DNA from: Spirochaetota bacterium
Lineage (GTDB): Bacteria; Spirochaetota; UBA4802; UBA5368
Direction: 5' to 3'
DNA length: 64,000 nt
NCBI GenBank assembly: GCA_035477215.1
Contig: DATIKU010000048.1
Coordinates: 1-64,000 of the forward strand
Shown: in pieces, positions 16,938 to 27,608 of the stretch
Position numbering within the stretch: the stretch's first letter is position 1
How the letters are laid out: every line of letters starts with the position of its first letter
The notes under the pieces: generated by a model
What the model saw: only the letters and a program-made list of their open reading frames with translations
Told to the model about the DNA's origin: nothing
Databases searched by the model: none
Position numbers and translations under genes: made by a program

Positions 16938-18089
16938 ATGGATTTCATGCTATCAGACGAGCAGCAGATGGTTAAAGACATGTGCCGCAAGTTCGCCGAT
17001 AACGAGCTTGCGCCCAAAGCGGCCGAGTATGACAGGACGCACGAGTTCCCGTGGGAGCCGGTTAAAAAACTCGGCGAGATGGGAATGCTCGGCGTGGTCT
17101 ACCCCGAGGAATACAACGGCGCGGGCATGGATTACGTCTGTTACGCAATCGCCGTCGAGGAGATCTCGCGGGGATGCGCCTCCAACGGAGTAATCGTTTC
17201 CGCGCACAACTCCCTGTGCCTTTCGCCCATATACTATTACGGCACCGAAGAGCAGAAGAAAAAATACCTTCCAAAACTCACCACCGGCGAATGGATCGGA
17301 TGTTTCGGCATAACCGAACCCGCCGCGGGTTCCGACGCCGCCGGCACCAAGACCACTGCCGAGCTTAAAAACGGCAAATGGGTGCTCAACGGCACCAAGA
17401 ACTTCATAACCAACGGCGGCGTCGCGCATATCGCGGTCGTGATGGCCATCACCGAGAAGGGAGTGGGCCACAAGGGCCTCTCGATGTTCATCATAGAGAA
17501 GGGAACGCCCGGCTTCTCGGTCGGCAAGGTGGAGGACAAGCTGGGCATCTGCGCGTCGTCCACGACCGAGCTCGTCTTCGATAACTGTGAGATCCCCGAG
17601 GCGAACATCCTCGGCAAAAAGGGAGAGGGCTTCGCCGTCGCGATGCATACGCTCGACGGTGGCCGGGTCGGCATCGCCGCCCAGGCCGTCGGTATCGCCC
17701 AGGCGGCGCTCGACGCGGCCGCGAAGTACGCCAAGGAGCGCGTGCAGTTCAACCAGCCGATCGCCAAGCTCCAGGCGATCCAGTGGATGATCGCCGACAT
17801 GGCCACCGATATCGACGCGTCGCGGCTGCTCACCTATCGGGCGGCGCAGCTCATCGGCACCGGAGACCGCAGAAAGTATTCCCGTTACGCGGCGATGGCG
17901 AAGCTCTTCGCCTCCGAGGCTTCGCACCGCGTCACCCACAAGGCCATACAGGTGTTCGGCGGCTACGGCTATATAAAGGAATATCCCGTCGAGCGCCATT
18001 ACCGCGACGCGCGCATCACCGAACTGTACGAGGGCACCTCGGAGATCCAGCGCCTCGTCATTTCATCGAACGTACTGAACGATTACTGA
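16938..18089 (+). CDS. Acyl-CoA dehydrogenase (short-chain/butyryl type)
   Basis: The product is 383 residues, a typical flavin enzyme of beta-oxidation or branched-chain amino-acid breakdown. It oxidises an acyl-CoA to the 2-enoyl-CoA and passes electrons to ETF. Visible signatures are CFGITEPAAGSDAAGTKT, FITNGG, the FQVFGGYGY-like segment (KAIQVFGGYGYIKEYPVER) and the catalytic glutamate in ELYEGTSEIQRLVIS. The start at MDFMLSDEQQMV is supported by GAGGAG upstream and by family length (about 380). The gene stands alone between a candidate promoter and a strong terminator, so it is monocistronic. Substrate chain length cannot be fixed by eye. Confidence 0.93.
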   Translation: MDFMLSDEQQMVKDMCRKFADNELAPKAAEYDRTHEFPWEPVKKLGEMGMLGVVYPEEYNGAGMDYVCYAIAVEEISRGCASNGVIVSAHNSLCLSPIYYYGTEEQKKKYLPKLTTGEWIGCFGITEPAAGSDAAGTKTTAELKNGKWVLNGTKNFITNGGVAHIAVVMAITEKGVGHKGLSMFIIEKGTPGFSVGKVEDKLGICASSTTELVFDNCEIPEANILGKKGEGFAVAMHTLDGGRVGIAAQAVGIAQAALDAAAKYAKERVQFNQPIAKLQAIQWMIADMATDIDASRLLTYRAAQLIGTGDRRKYSRYAAMAKLFASEASHRVTHKAIQVFGGYGYIKEYPVERHYRDARITELYEGTSEIQRLVISSNVLNDY

Positions 18090-18094
18090 GACAC

Positions 18095-18134
18095 GCGGTC
18101 TCCCCGCCCTGCGGCGGGGAGACCGCTTTAAAAT
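18095..18134 (+). terminator. Strong Rho-independent terminator after acyl-CoA dehydrogenase
   Basis: A perfect 14-bp stem (GCGGTCTCCCCGCC / GGCGGGGAGACCGC) with a CTGC loop is followed by TTTAAAATTTT, starting 5 bases after the stop codon. Confidence 0.92.
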
Positions 18135-18304
18135 TTTATTGATTTTATCGCATCCCGCCCCATTCATCGATCACATCGCGTGTGCGGCGCGTCTGACGTG
18201 TTGCATAATCGGATTTTCGGGCGCCCCCGCCGAAGGCGATGGGACTTTACGACAATCCATGGATGTGCTAAAGATCTATCAATTACCATACTGTGGAGAA
18301 CAAA

Positions 18305-19495
18305 ATGGAAATCCTCACAGGCGGACTCGAAAACGTTCCCGGCTACGTTTTTTCAGCGGTTGAGTGCGGCATCAAGTACCCGAACAGGCTCGATCTCTCG
18401 CTGATCGCCGCCCTGAACCCGTGCCATGCCGCCGGAGTATTCACTACCAACCGCGTGTTCGCCGCCCCGGTGCGGCTATGCCGCGAGCGGACCGGCCTGC
18501 CCGTACGCGGGATACTGATCAACGCAACCAACGCCAACGCCTGTACGGGCGATGAAGGATACGCCAACGCCCGCAATCTTGCACGGGAGACGGCGCGCCT
18601 GCTCGGCGCGCCCGAAGATTCGATCCTGATGGCGTCCACCGGCGTCATCGGCGTGCAGCTTCCGGCCGAAAAAATGCATATGAACCTGCCCAAACTTGTG
18701 GAGTCCGCGTCGCCTTCGAAGGGAGGGATGGTCGCGAAAGCGATCATGACTACCGACACCTTCGCCAAGGAATATGCCGTGCGCTTCGACTGCGAGGGGG
18801 CCGTGTACACCATTGCCGGCACGGCGAAGGGCGTGGGAATGATGGCCCCCAACATGGCCACCCTGCTCGCCTTTCTGCTCACCGACATGCCGCTGGCAAA
18901 AACCGATCTCGACGCGGCATTCCGACGCTGTATCGCGAAAAGCCTTAACGCCATCACCATCGACGGGGACATGTCCACCAACGATACCGCCATACTACTC
19001 TGCCCGGTCTCAGATTCGCCCCGCACATCCACGACCGGCGTCGCGTCGTTCGAGGAGGCGCTTCTATCCGTGTTGAAAAAGCTTGCCGAGCTCCTGGTAC
19101 GCGACGGCGAGGGGGCGACCAAGTTCGTGCGGGTAATCGTAAAGCGCGCCGCCGACGATGCCGACGCCCGTCTGGCCGCCAGGGCGGTCGCCCAGTCGCT
19201 CCTGGTGAAGACAGCGCTTTTCGGCAACGACCCCAACTGGGGGCGTATCGCCTGCGCGGCCGGCTACTCGGGCGCGCAGATCGACGAGTCGAGGCTTTCG
19301 ATTCTGATCGACGACGCCATGCTGCTCTGCAATGGAACGCCGGTCAACTTCGTGCGCGCCGAGCTCCAAACGCGGCTCGCGAAGAAGGACCTCGTCATAA
19401 CGGTCGACCTCGGCATGGGCGATGCCACGGCGGAATACCTGACCACTGACCTGTCGTACGATTATGTGAAGATAAACGCCGAATACACGACATGA
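18305..19495 (+). CDS. argJ: Glutamate N-acetyltransferase/ornithine acetyltransferase ArgJ
   Basis: The product is 396 residues. It moves the acetyl group from N-acetylornithine to glutamate, the recycling form of arginine biosynthesis. The autocleavage and catalytic site KGVGMMAPNMATLLAF contains the Thr nucleophile, and GNDPNWGRIACAAGYSGA is the second hallmark. The ATG at 18305 is preferred over a GTG at 18293, as GGAG lies six bases before it. argD, argF and argG follow after an unrelated gene, while argB, argC and argH are not in the window. Confidence 0.95.
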   Translation: MEILTGGLENVPGYVFSAVECGIKYPNRLDLSLIAALNPCHAAGVFTTNRVFAAPVRLCRERTGLPVRGILINATNANACTGDEGYANARNLARETARLLGAPEDSILMASTGVIGVQLPAEKMHMNLPKLVESASPSKGGMVAKAIMTTDTFAKEYAVRFDCEGAVYTIAGTAKGVGMMAPNMATLLAFLLTDMPLAKTDLDAAFRRCIAKSLNAITIDGDMSTNDTAILLCPVSDSPRTSTTGVASFEEALLSVLKKLAELLVRDGEGATKFVRVIVKRAADDADARLAARAVAQSLLVKTALFGNDPNWGRIACAAGYSGAQIDESRLSILIDDAMLLCNGTPVNFVRAELQTRLAKKDLVITVDLGMGDATAEYLTTDLSYDYVKINAEYTT

Positions 19496-19567
19496 ACCGT
19501 ATTTCATTCTTGACGAAATGAGCTTTCTGGACGACAATAACGGCATACAGGAGTCGGGAAACAGGCC

Positions 19568-20713
19568 ATGGCTATCACATCGCGATTCAGGCGCGGGATT
19601 CTACGCCCGCCAGGCGGCGTTGCGGTTATCGCCGCCATTGCGCTCTGTTTCATCTCCGTCCTGACGGCAATGCCGGCGGCGGCCGAGACCAAGGCCCCGG
19701 CATATCCCGAGGGGAAGGTAATACTGTATAATTTCCAGAATACAGGCAAGGCCGGCGAGTACGGTTATTACTCGTATATCATCCCCGATTCGATCACGAC
19801 CGAGCTCAAGCGGTCGAAGAAGTACGAGGTGCGGTCCTTCCCCGTTATTTTCGAATATGTGGAACCTTCAGCGCCCGAGGAGGTGAGAACAAACCGTATC
19901 CGCCTCCTCGCCGACCGGGGAAAGGAATTCAACGTGGACTTCGTCGTGACCGGCTCCTACTATGTGGAAAACCGGACGATCTTCATAAAGACGCAGATCT
20001 TCGACGTCCATGAGCAGAAGATCATGGATATCCACGAGACGAGCGAGGAATTGGGCGCGATGCTCCTTGTGATCATCGACCGGCTGTCGGAGAAGATCAA
20101 CACCGAGCTTCAGAAGGGTGTGGCGGTCAAGGCGGCCAGGACGGCCTCCTCTCCGTACGCTCCCTTCTACAACGCCTTCAACGGGTTCAGCTTCGGCGCC
20201 TCAACCGGGATTGTCAACATACACGGCCCGTGGGGTGACATTTACGACAAGACCACGTCGGCCTCCCTCTACATCGGCTATGATCTGGCCACATCCGGTT
20301 CGGCCAAGAGCGTTCCCGTGCTTCGCGATATGGCGGTCTCGCTGCAATACGATTACATGTCGGCCGACACCCGGGACAGCAACGAACCGACACGATCGAT
20401 TTTCACCCTTCGGTCCTTTTACCTTAACGGAACGTACCTGTACCGCATGGAAAGCTTTTTCGCCCTCACCGCGGGAGCGGGAGCGGGCCTGGCCATCTCG
20501 CTTGTTGAAATCCCCGGCGCGGATGTAAACGGCCCGGCGGAAATACTCGACTCGCGCAGGTCTTACGACCCCTGCCTTAACCTTTCGGTGGGTGCGCGGT
20601 TCATTTTCTCGCGAATCGAGTTTGGCGCGGGACTGGCCTACCATCGCATTTTCTTCGCCGACCGGGGCATGGATTACACGCTGATTTATTTCAGCTTCGG
20701 CTACCTGCTGTAG
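19568..20713 (+). CDS. Exported protein: CsgG/TolB-like N-domain plus probable beta-barrel
   Basis: The product is 381 residues. A signal peptide (about 1-41, AAIALCFISVLTAMPAAA) is followed by a domain of about 150 residues (GKVILYNFQNTG, FVVTGSYYVENRTIFIKTQIFDV in part, LSEKINTELQ) of the CsgG/TolB-N kind. The second half (about 195-381) has the alternating small and aromatic residues of outer-membrane strands (ASLYIGYDL, RSFYLNGTYLYRMESF) and ends YFSFGYLL. I infer a periplasmic domain joined to a barrel. It separates argJ from argD-argF-argG. The function is unknown; it has no enzymatic motif and is probably unrelated to arginine synthesis. Confidence 0.7.
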   Translation: MAITSRFRRGILRPPGGVAVIAAIALCFISVLTAMPAAAETKAPAYPEGKVILYNFQNTGKAGEYGYYSYIIPDSITTELKRSKKYEVRSFPVIFEYVEPSAPEEVRTNRIRLLADRGKEFNVDFVVTGSYYVENRTIFIKTQIFDVHEQKIMDIHETSEELGAMLLVIIDRLSEKINTELQKGVAVKAARTASSPYAPFYNAFNGFSFGASTGIVNIHGPWGDIYDKTTSASLYIGYDLATSGSAKSVPVLRDMAVSLQYDYMSADTRDSNEPTRSIFTLRSFYLNGTYLYRMESFFALTAGAGAGLAISLVEIPGADVNGPAEILDSRRSYDPCLNLSVGARFIFSRIEFGAGLAYHRIFFADRGMDYTLIYFSFGYLL

Positions 20714-20825
20714 CCGTCACCTGCCTGTTTTTTAATTGACATTAAGAAAGAATGTCCGACTCTGATATACACGATCGGGGTTTTGTCCCCGACGTTTTTA
20801 TTTTATGCCGTCTCAGGATAACATT

Positions 20826-22040
20826 ATGACTTCGAAAAGGCTCAGGGAAATAATGGAGAGCGACCACAAGCACCTCTTTCAGAATTACGGTGAACGTCTT
20901 CCGGTCTGTTTTACGGAAGGAGAAGGCTCGCTCCTCTTCGACCAGGACGGCAGGCGCTATATCGATTTTTTCGCCGGCATAGCGGTAAGCACCCTCGGCC
21001 ACGCGCACCCGGGGTTCGTAAAAAGGCTGCAGGCCCAGCTCGAACGGCCGATTCACTCGTCCAACTGGTTTTTCAACAGGGAACAGGCCGCCGCGGGCAA
21101 ACTGGTGGGAGAGCTCTCCTTCCCGGGAAAGACCCTCTTCGTCAACAGCGGGACCGAGGCGAACGAGGCCGCGCTCAAGCTCGCGCGCGCCCACGGACAG
21201 TCGATCTCGCCCGAAAGGTACGAGATCCTTTCCTTCGAGGGCTCGTTTCATGGCCGCACCTTCGGCGGAATGTCCGCCACGGCGCAGGAAAAAATACGCA
21301 AGGGATTCGGCCCCCTGGTTCCGGGCTTCACCTATCTGCCCTTTAACGACCTTTCGGCCGCCGAGCGCGAGATCGAGCGCAACGGTCGCGTGTGCGCGGT
21401 CATCACCGAACTCATCCAGGGCGAGGGCGGCATTCGTATAGCGGACAGGGATTTCATCAAAAATCTCGCCGCGATGTGCGCAAAGCGCAATATCCTCGTC
21501 ATCATCGACGAGGTGCAGACCGGTGTCGGGCGGACCGGTCGCGCCTTCGCGTACCAGCACTACGGCATCGAGCCCGATATCATCACCCTGGCCAAGGGCC
21601 TGGGCGGCGGCGTGCCGGTCGGAGCGCTCCACGCGCGCAAAGAGCTGGCCCCGCTTTTCGGCAAGGGCGTCCACGGCACCACGTTCGGAGGCAACCACCT
21701 GGCGTGCGCCGCGGTCGAATTCGTATTGAAAGAGATTAAAAAGCCGGCGCTCGCCAAAAACGTCTCCACCGTCTCGATCTTCATATTTGAGCGGTTGCGA
21801 GCCATGAAGGCGAAGTATCCCCAGATCAACGAAGTACGGGGCATGGGCCTGCATATCGGCATCGAGCTTTCCGTACCGGGGATGAACATCGTCAAAAAAG
21901 CGCTCTCGTCGGGCCTCATCATCAACTGCACGGCGGACAAGGTGATCCGGATAATGCCCCCGCTCACCATTTCCATGAAGACCGTTAGGGAAGGCATGAA
22001 AATCCTCGAAACAATTTTAGCGCGCGAGGCCAAAGCGTGA
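20826..22040 (+). CDS. argD: Acetylornithine aminotransferase ArgD
   Basis: The product is 404 residues of the class III PLP aminotransferases. It converts N-acetylglutamate semialdehyde to N-acetylornithine with glutamate as amino donor. The PLP site shows LVIIDEVQTGVGRTG and, further on, TLAKGLGGGVPVGA with the Schiff-base lysine. Other marks are NSGTEANEAALKLAR and HGTTFGGNHLACAA. The ATG at 20826 is chosen because AGGA lies seven bases before it, while the ATG at 20805 has no ribosome binding site. Its stop overlaps the argF GTG by 4 bases. Confidence 0.95.
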   Translation: MTSKRLREIMESDHKHLFQNYGERLPVCFTEGEGSLLFDQDGRRYIDFFAGIAVSTLGHAHPGFVKRLQAQLERPIHSSNWFFNREQAAAGKLVGELSFPGKTLFVNSGTEANEAALKLARAHGQSISPERYEILSFEGSFHGRTFGGMSATAQEKIRKGFGPLVPGFTYLPFNDLSAAEREIERNGRVCAVITELIQGEGGIRIADRDFIKNLAAMCAKRNILVIIDEVQTGVGRTGRAFAYQHYGIEPDIITLAKGLGGGVPVGALHARKELAPLFGKGVHGTTFGGNHLACAAVEFVLKEIKKPALAKNVSTVSIFIFERLRAMKAKYPQINEVRGMGLHIGIELSVPGMNIVKKALSSGLIINCTADKVIRIMPPLTISMKTVREGMKILETILAREAKA

Positions 22041-22975
22041 AAATCCCGAAACTCGCATCAAAGGACCTGGTCTGCCTCACCGATCTCTCTGTACGTGAAA
22101 TGCTGAGCATCTTCGATCTTTCGTCACGACTGAAAAAGGACCTCGCGGCGGGAAAACGCACGCCGGTGCTTGAAGGAAAGACCCTGGCGATGATCTTTGA
22201 AAAGAATTCCACCCGCACGCGCGTCTCGTTCGAGGCCGGGATGTTTCAGCTCGGCGGCTGTGCCCTTTTCCTGAGCAAGGACGACATTCAGCTCGGCCGC
22301 GGCGAGACCGTCGCGGACACGGCGCGTGTTCTGTCGCGCTATGTCGACGGCATCATGATACGGACCGACCTGCATTCCAAGGTTATGGAACTCGCTAAAA
22401 CCGCGACCGTTCCGGTCATAAACGGCCTGAGCGACCTCTTCCACCCGTGTCAGGCGCTGGCGGATTTCTTTACCATTTACGAACGCGAAAAGAAACTGGA
22501 AAAGGTCAGGCTCGCCTACGTCGGAGACGGAAACAATATGGTCCATTCGCTCCTCATCGGCGCGGCCATGCTTGGCATGGACATCGCGGTCGCGTGCCCT
22601 AAAGGGTATCAGCCCGACAGCCATGTAAGCGCCCTGGCCTTCCAGATTTCGTCGCGGACCGGCTCCAAGGTAACGGTGACGACCGACATCAATCTCGCCG
22701 TGGAAGGGGCCCACTACCTCTACACGGACGTGTGGACCAGCATGGGAATGGAAAAGGAGGCGAATCGGCGCAGAAAGGCCTTCGCTGATTTTAAAATCAC
22801 CCGGAAGGTCTTGCGGAAGTGCGCCGACCGGTGCGCGGTGATGCACTGCCTGCCCGCCCATCGCGGGGAGGAGATCGATGACGACGTCATCGATTCCGAC
22901 TGCTCGATCGTCTTCGACCAGGCCGAGAACAGGCTCCACGTGCAGAAGGCGCTGCTCTGCGCGTTGATGCAGTGA
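22037..22975 (+). CDS. argF: Ornithine carbamoyltransferase ArgF
   Basis: The product is 312 residues. It makes citrulline from ornithine and carbamoyl phosphate. Carbamoyl-phosphate contacts FEKNSTRTRVSFE and HPCQALADFFTIYE are present, with the ornithine-side motif CAVMHCLPAHRGEEI near the C-terminus. The start is GTG, inside a GTGA overlap with the argD stop, which indicates coupled translation. A second enzyme of this fold (aspartate carbamoyltransferase) is excluded by HCLPAHRG. argG follows after 76 bases. Confidence 0.95.
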   Translation: MKIPKLASKDLVCLTDLSVREMLSIFDLSSRLKKDLAAGKRTPVLEGKTLAMIFEKNSTRTRVSFEAGMFQLGGCALFLSKDDIQLGRGETVADTARVLSRYVDGIMIRTDLHSKVMELAKTATVPVINGLSDLFHPCQALADFFTIYEREKKLEKVRLAYVGDGNNMVHSLLIGAAMLGMDIAVACPKGYQPDSHVSALAFQISSRTGSKVTVTTDINLAVEGAHYLYTDVWTSMGMEKEANRRRKAFADFKITRKVLRKCADRCAVMHCLPAHRGEEIDDDVIDSDCSIVFDQAENRLHVQKALLCALMQ

Positions 22976-23051
22976 CAACACCGCATAACCGGACAAGAAA
23001 ACGGCGGGAGCGCCCGCGGGCGGCCCGGGCCATATACGGAGGGAGAACGCC

Positions 23052-24255
<1,204 letters not shown>

Positions 24256-24266
<11 letters not shown>

Positions 24267-25200
24267 TTTTTTAAGACGGCTCGAAGCGGGCTACTTCGCG
24301 CGTTGCGGCGACAGCGCACTGCGCGCGGCGGCCTGGAGCGGGCTTTGCCGACGCTACCCTCCATCCATCGAGGACTGCGCCTTCACCGAAAAAACTCCGC
24401 CCTCCACCATTTTCGCGCGCGACGCGGGCGACCTGGGTATCGCCATCCTCTGGATCGTCCAGGCCGCGCTGGTGCGCCCCATCGCCGCCGAAACCGGTTT
24501 AACCGAAAACCATGCACCTGCCCCGGCGTCGATTGGTGCGCTCGCCCATTCCGAGAACCCGGCACACCCCATGCGCGCGCTGATCGAAGGGCGTTCGCTC
24601 CGCCTTTCGGGTGAGAAAAAATACATTACCGGGGGGCTGGACGCTGATTTTCTCCTCGTCACCGCGCTCGACGAAAGCGGTGAGACACGGCGCATCTTTC
24701 ACCTGCCGGCGGGCCTTCTGCCGGCCGGCGCGCTCGTGGAGCTCGAACTGGGGATGCTGCGAACCACGAGTCACGCGCGGCTTTCACTAACGGATTTCAC
24801 CCTTGATGAGGCCTTCCCGCTTCCGGCCGACGGCCGTGCGGTGAATCGGGCGATCAAGCGCTGGGGGATGGTGGAGCGCGCCCTCATCCTCGAGGCGTAT
24901 ATCGGGCTGTGCATATACCTGGTACGGCGGCCTGATATCTCAGGCATCATGGGACCGGCCACCGCGGAACGCCTCGGGAGGCTCCTCGATGAGCAGGCCA
25001 AGTCGCGCCGCGCCCAGGTCGATGCCGCCATGAGCGGTGAACGGATAGACCCCCGTGGCGTCGACATCGTCGAAGTCGCCAGGGCGGCGAAGCACGCAGC
25101 CGAAAGGGCCGGGGCCGCCAACCTCCCGGCCACGGAGCTTGCGCGTATTGACGACCTGAAACTGGCCCGACTGTTCGCGCCCCGTCCTGAAGACCGATAA
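24256..25200 (+). CDS. Degenerate acyl-CoA-dehydrogenase-like protein
   Basis: The product is about 314 residues. A middle-domain signature of acyl-CoA dehydrogenases is recognisable ([23 protein letters not shown]; the core is GEKKYITGG). The N-terminal part ([17 protein letters not shown]) fits the helical domain. The C-terminal half is short and lacks both the GxxGY segment and the catalytic glutamate motif (YEGTSEIQ in the complete paralogue at 16938). The start is uncertain: a GTG at 24256 overlaps argG by 11 bases, and an ATG at 24226 would overlap by 41. It may be a structural or assembly paralogue or a decaying gene. High use of alanine and arginine resembles the neighbours, so recent transfer is not indicated. 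Confidence 0.6.
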
Positions 25201-25302
25201 ATATGGCTCCTTCTCCGGTAAATTACTTGCATTTGAAACCCCGTTTCACCTACTGGAAACGACGCGTTTTAAAATTCACTGTTTGACACCGGACGACTGG
25301 CC

Positions 25303-26211
25303 ATGTTCAAGGACGTTGAATCGACAATAAAGGCGCTCGAAAGCCAGCAGTACATCTGCTCGAAAGAGATCGCAACCACAGTTTTTCTCGCAATGAAGAT
25401 GGAAAAGCCCGTACTGGTCGAGGGGCCCGCCGGCGTGGGTAAAACCGAGCTTGGCAAATGCGTGGCATTGGCGCTCGGCATGGACCTCCTCCGGCTCCAG
25501 TGCTACGAGGGACTTGACGAGGCAAAGGCGCTCTACGAGTGGGAATACGCGAAACAGCTCCTCTACACCCAGATACTCAAGGACAAACTCTCGGCGCTCC
25601 TGGAGGGGGAAAAGACGCTTTCGGACGCGGTCGAGAGGCTCACCACGGAAGAGGACGTATTCTTTTCCGAGAAGTTTCTCATCCCCCGCCCCATACTGAA
25701 ATCGATCACCGCGAAAAGGCCCACACTGCTGCTCATCGACGAGATCGACAAGTCCGATTCGGAATTCGAGGCGTTTTTGCTCGAGGTGCTTTCCGACTTT
25801 CAGGTGTCCATTCCCGAAATCGGCACAATCAGGGCCGAGCGCAAACCCTTCGTGCTTCTCACGTCCAACAACGCGCGCGAGATGTCCGACGCGCTCAAGC
25901 GCCGCTGCCTGCACCTGTATATCAATTTCCCGTCACAGAAGCAGGAGGAAAGGATCGTCACGATAAAGGTGCCGGAGTGCGGCGAAAGCCTGATAGGCGA
26001 GCTCGTTGCCGCCGTGCACCGGATAAGGGAGCTGCCACTCAAAAAAGAGCCCAGTATCAGCGAGACCCTGGACTGGGCCAAAGCTCTGACTCTCCTCGGC
26101 TGCGACGTGTTGCGCCGCGACCTCGCCGTCGATACGCTCAACTTCCTTTTAAAATACGAAAAAGACATCGAGCTGGTAAAAAAGCACTCAGGCGAGGTGT
26201 TCGTGCAGTAA
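25303..26211 (+). CDS. MoxR-type AAA+ ATPase
   Basis: The product is 302 residues. Walker A is EGPAGVGKTELGK (about residue 47), Walker B is LLLIDEIDKSD and sensor 1 is VLLTSNNAREMSDAL, all in the order found in the MoxR branch. MoxR ATPases act as chaperones with VWA-domain partners and insert metals or activate complexes. The gene starts 28 bases upstream of the CoxE-like VWA gene, which is the standard pairing. The inserted region after Walker A (LYEWEYAKQLLYTQIL) is the CoxD-like feature. Its target here is unknown; no carbon-monoxide dehydrogenase genes are present. Confidence 0.9.
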   Translation: MFKDVESTIKALESQQYICSKEIATTVFLAMKMEKPVLVEGPAGVGKTELGKCVALALGMDLLRLQCYEGLDEAKALYEWEYAKQLLYTQILKDKLSALLEGEKTLSDAVERLTTEEDVFFSEKFLIPRPILKSITAKRPTLLLIDEIDKSDSEFEAFLLEVLSDFQVSIPEIGTIRAERKPFVLLTSNNAREMSDALKRRCLHLYINFPSQKQEERIVTIKVPECGESLIGELVAAVHRIRELPLKKEPSISETLDWAKALTLLGCDVLRRDLAVDTLNFLLKYEKDIELVKKHSGEVFVQ

Positions 26212-26239
26212 GCGACTTCCGCGGGCGAGGCGGGAAGTC

Positions 26240-27607
26240 ATGGTACGACGATCAAGCGTTATGCCCTATGCCACCGAAGAACAGCGACGCGGAACGCAAA
26301 AGATCCTCGAGTTCGTCAGGATACTTAAAGATGCGGACGTGCGGGTCTCTCCGTCTGAGGCGATCGACGCGTTCGGCGCACTCGGCCACGTCGACTTCAC
26401 CGACAGGGCCCTTTTTAAACAGGCACTCGCGACCACCCTCGTCAAGGACTACACCGATATTCCAATTTTCGAACGCTGTTTCAGCGAATTCTTCGACAGG
26501 CGGCCGGCTGACGAGATGGACAGTCCGCCGAAAGTCCTCCGAGACACCGGTGCGGACGAAAACGGCCCCTCCTCCGAAAACCTCCGCGAGGCTGAGGACG
26601 CGATAGACGCTTTTCTCGAAAGCCTGCCCGAGGAAACCCTGGCAACGCGCTCCATGCGTGACATTGTGAACATCATTCTTGACGATGAATCGCTCGCGTC
26701 CTCGTCCGGAGCGCTCGGCATGATGATCATGAACGCGCGCACGCGCCGGGGGCGGTCCGAAAGCGCCGGGGATGAGGAGGAAGACGATGCCACGACCAGG
26801 TTCATCATCGGCCGCGTTCGCCGAAGGATAAGGGAAAGGTACATCGGAAAGTCCATACGCAGGCGCGAGGAATATCTTCTCAATAAATATATTTATCAGT
26901 TGAAGCCCGCCGAGGTCCAGGAGATGAGGGAACTCGTCAAACGATTCGGCCAGAAACTTAAAAACAGGATATCCCTGCGCAAGAAACGCGTAAAGCACGG
27001 CGGGCTCGACGTCAAGCGGACGTTCCGAAGCAACCTGGCCCATGGCGGAATCCCCTTCAGGCTTTTTTACCGCGACAAGAAGATCGACCGGCCCCAACTC
27101 GTGGTGCTGTGCGATATCTCGAGCTCGGTAAACCAGTACTCACGCTTCATGCTGCTCCTCACCTACACGCTGCAGGGGCTGTTCTCGAAAGTCCGAACTT
27201 TCGCCTTTATCAGCAACATGGTGGAAATAACGCCGCTCTTCATGGAAATGGACCCCGAGCGCGCGCTCAACTCGATCTTCACCGACACCGACTTCACCTA
27301 CGGCTTCGGAAGCAACTATGGCAGGTGTTTCGACCAGTTCGTCGAAGGCTACAGCGAATCGCTGGGGAGAAAGACCACGGTGCTGGTGCTCGGCGACGCG
27401 CGGAACAATAACCAGGACCCGGGGATCGACTCGTTCATGCGAATAAAGGAGTCCTCGCGCAACATCTTCTGGCTCAACCCGGACAGGCGCCACCTCTGGG
27501 ACTGGAGCGACAGTATCGCGGGCCTTTACGCCGCGCACTGTGCCGAGATGAAAGAAGTGAATAATTTTCTGGACTTATCTGAATTCATCGATAAGCTCTT
27601 CAAGTGA
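26240..27607 (+). CDS. CoxE-like VWA-domain protein, partner of the MoxR ATPase
   Basis: The product is 455 residues. The C-terminal half is a von Willebrand factor A domain of the CoxE type. The metal site DxSxS is present in LVVLCDISSSVNQYSRF, and the later GDARNNNQDP and FGSNYGRCFDQF segments fit the fold. The N-terminal 200 residues are charged and helical with no known domain. The gene follows the MoxR gene by 28 bases and ends 1 base before a Cache histidine kinase ATG, so the kinase is probably in the same operon. The ATG at 26240 has GAGGCGGGAAG upstream; MPYATEEQ at 26261 is an alternative. Confidence 0.87.
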   Translation: MVRRSSVMPYATEEQRRGTQKILEFVRILKDADVRVSPSEAIDAFGALGHVDFTDRALFKQALATTLVKDYTDIPIFERCFSEFFDRRPADEMDSPPKVLRDTGADENGPSSENLREAEDAIDAFLESLPEETLATRSMRDIVNIILDDESLASSSGALGMMIMNARTRRGRSESAGDEEEDDATTRFIIGRVRRRIRERYIGKSIRRREEYLLNKYIYQLKPAEVQEMRELVKRFGQKLKNRISLRKKRVKHGGLDVKRTFRSNLAHGGIPFRLFYRDKKIDRPQLVVLCDISSSVNQYSRFMLLLTYTLQGLFSKVRTFAFISNMVEITPLFMEMDPERALNSIFTDTDFTYGFGSNYGRCFDQFVEGYSESLGRKTTVLVLGDARNNNQDPGIDSFMRIKESSRNIFWLNPDRRHLWDWSDSIAGLYAAHCAEMKEVNNFLDLSEFIDKLFK

Positions 27608-27608
27608 T

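Noticed and set aside
20736-20771. Promoter of argD from TTGACA at 20736 with TATACA at 20766
   Set aside because: The spacing of 24 bases is too long for a sigma-70-like promoter.
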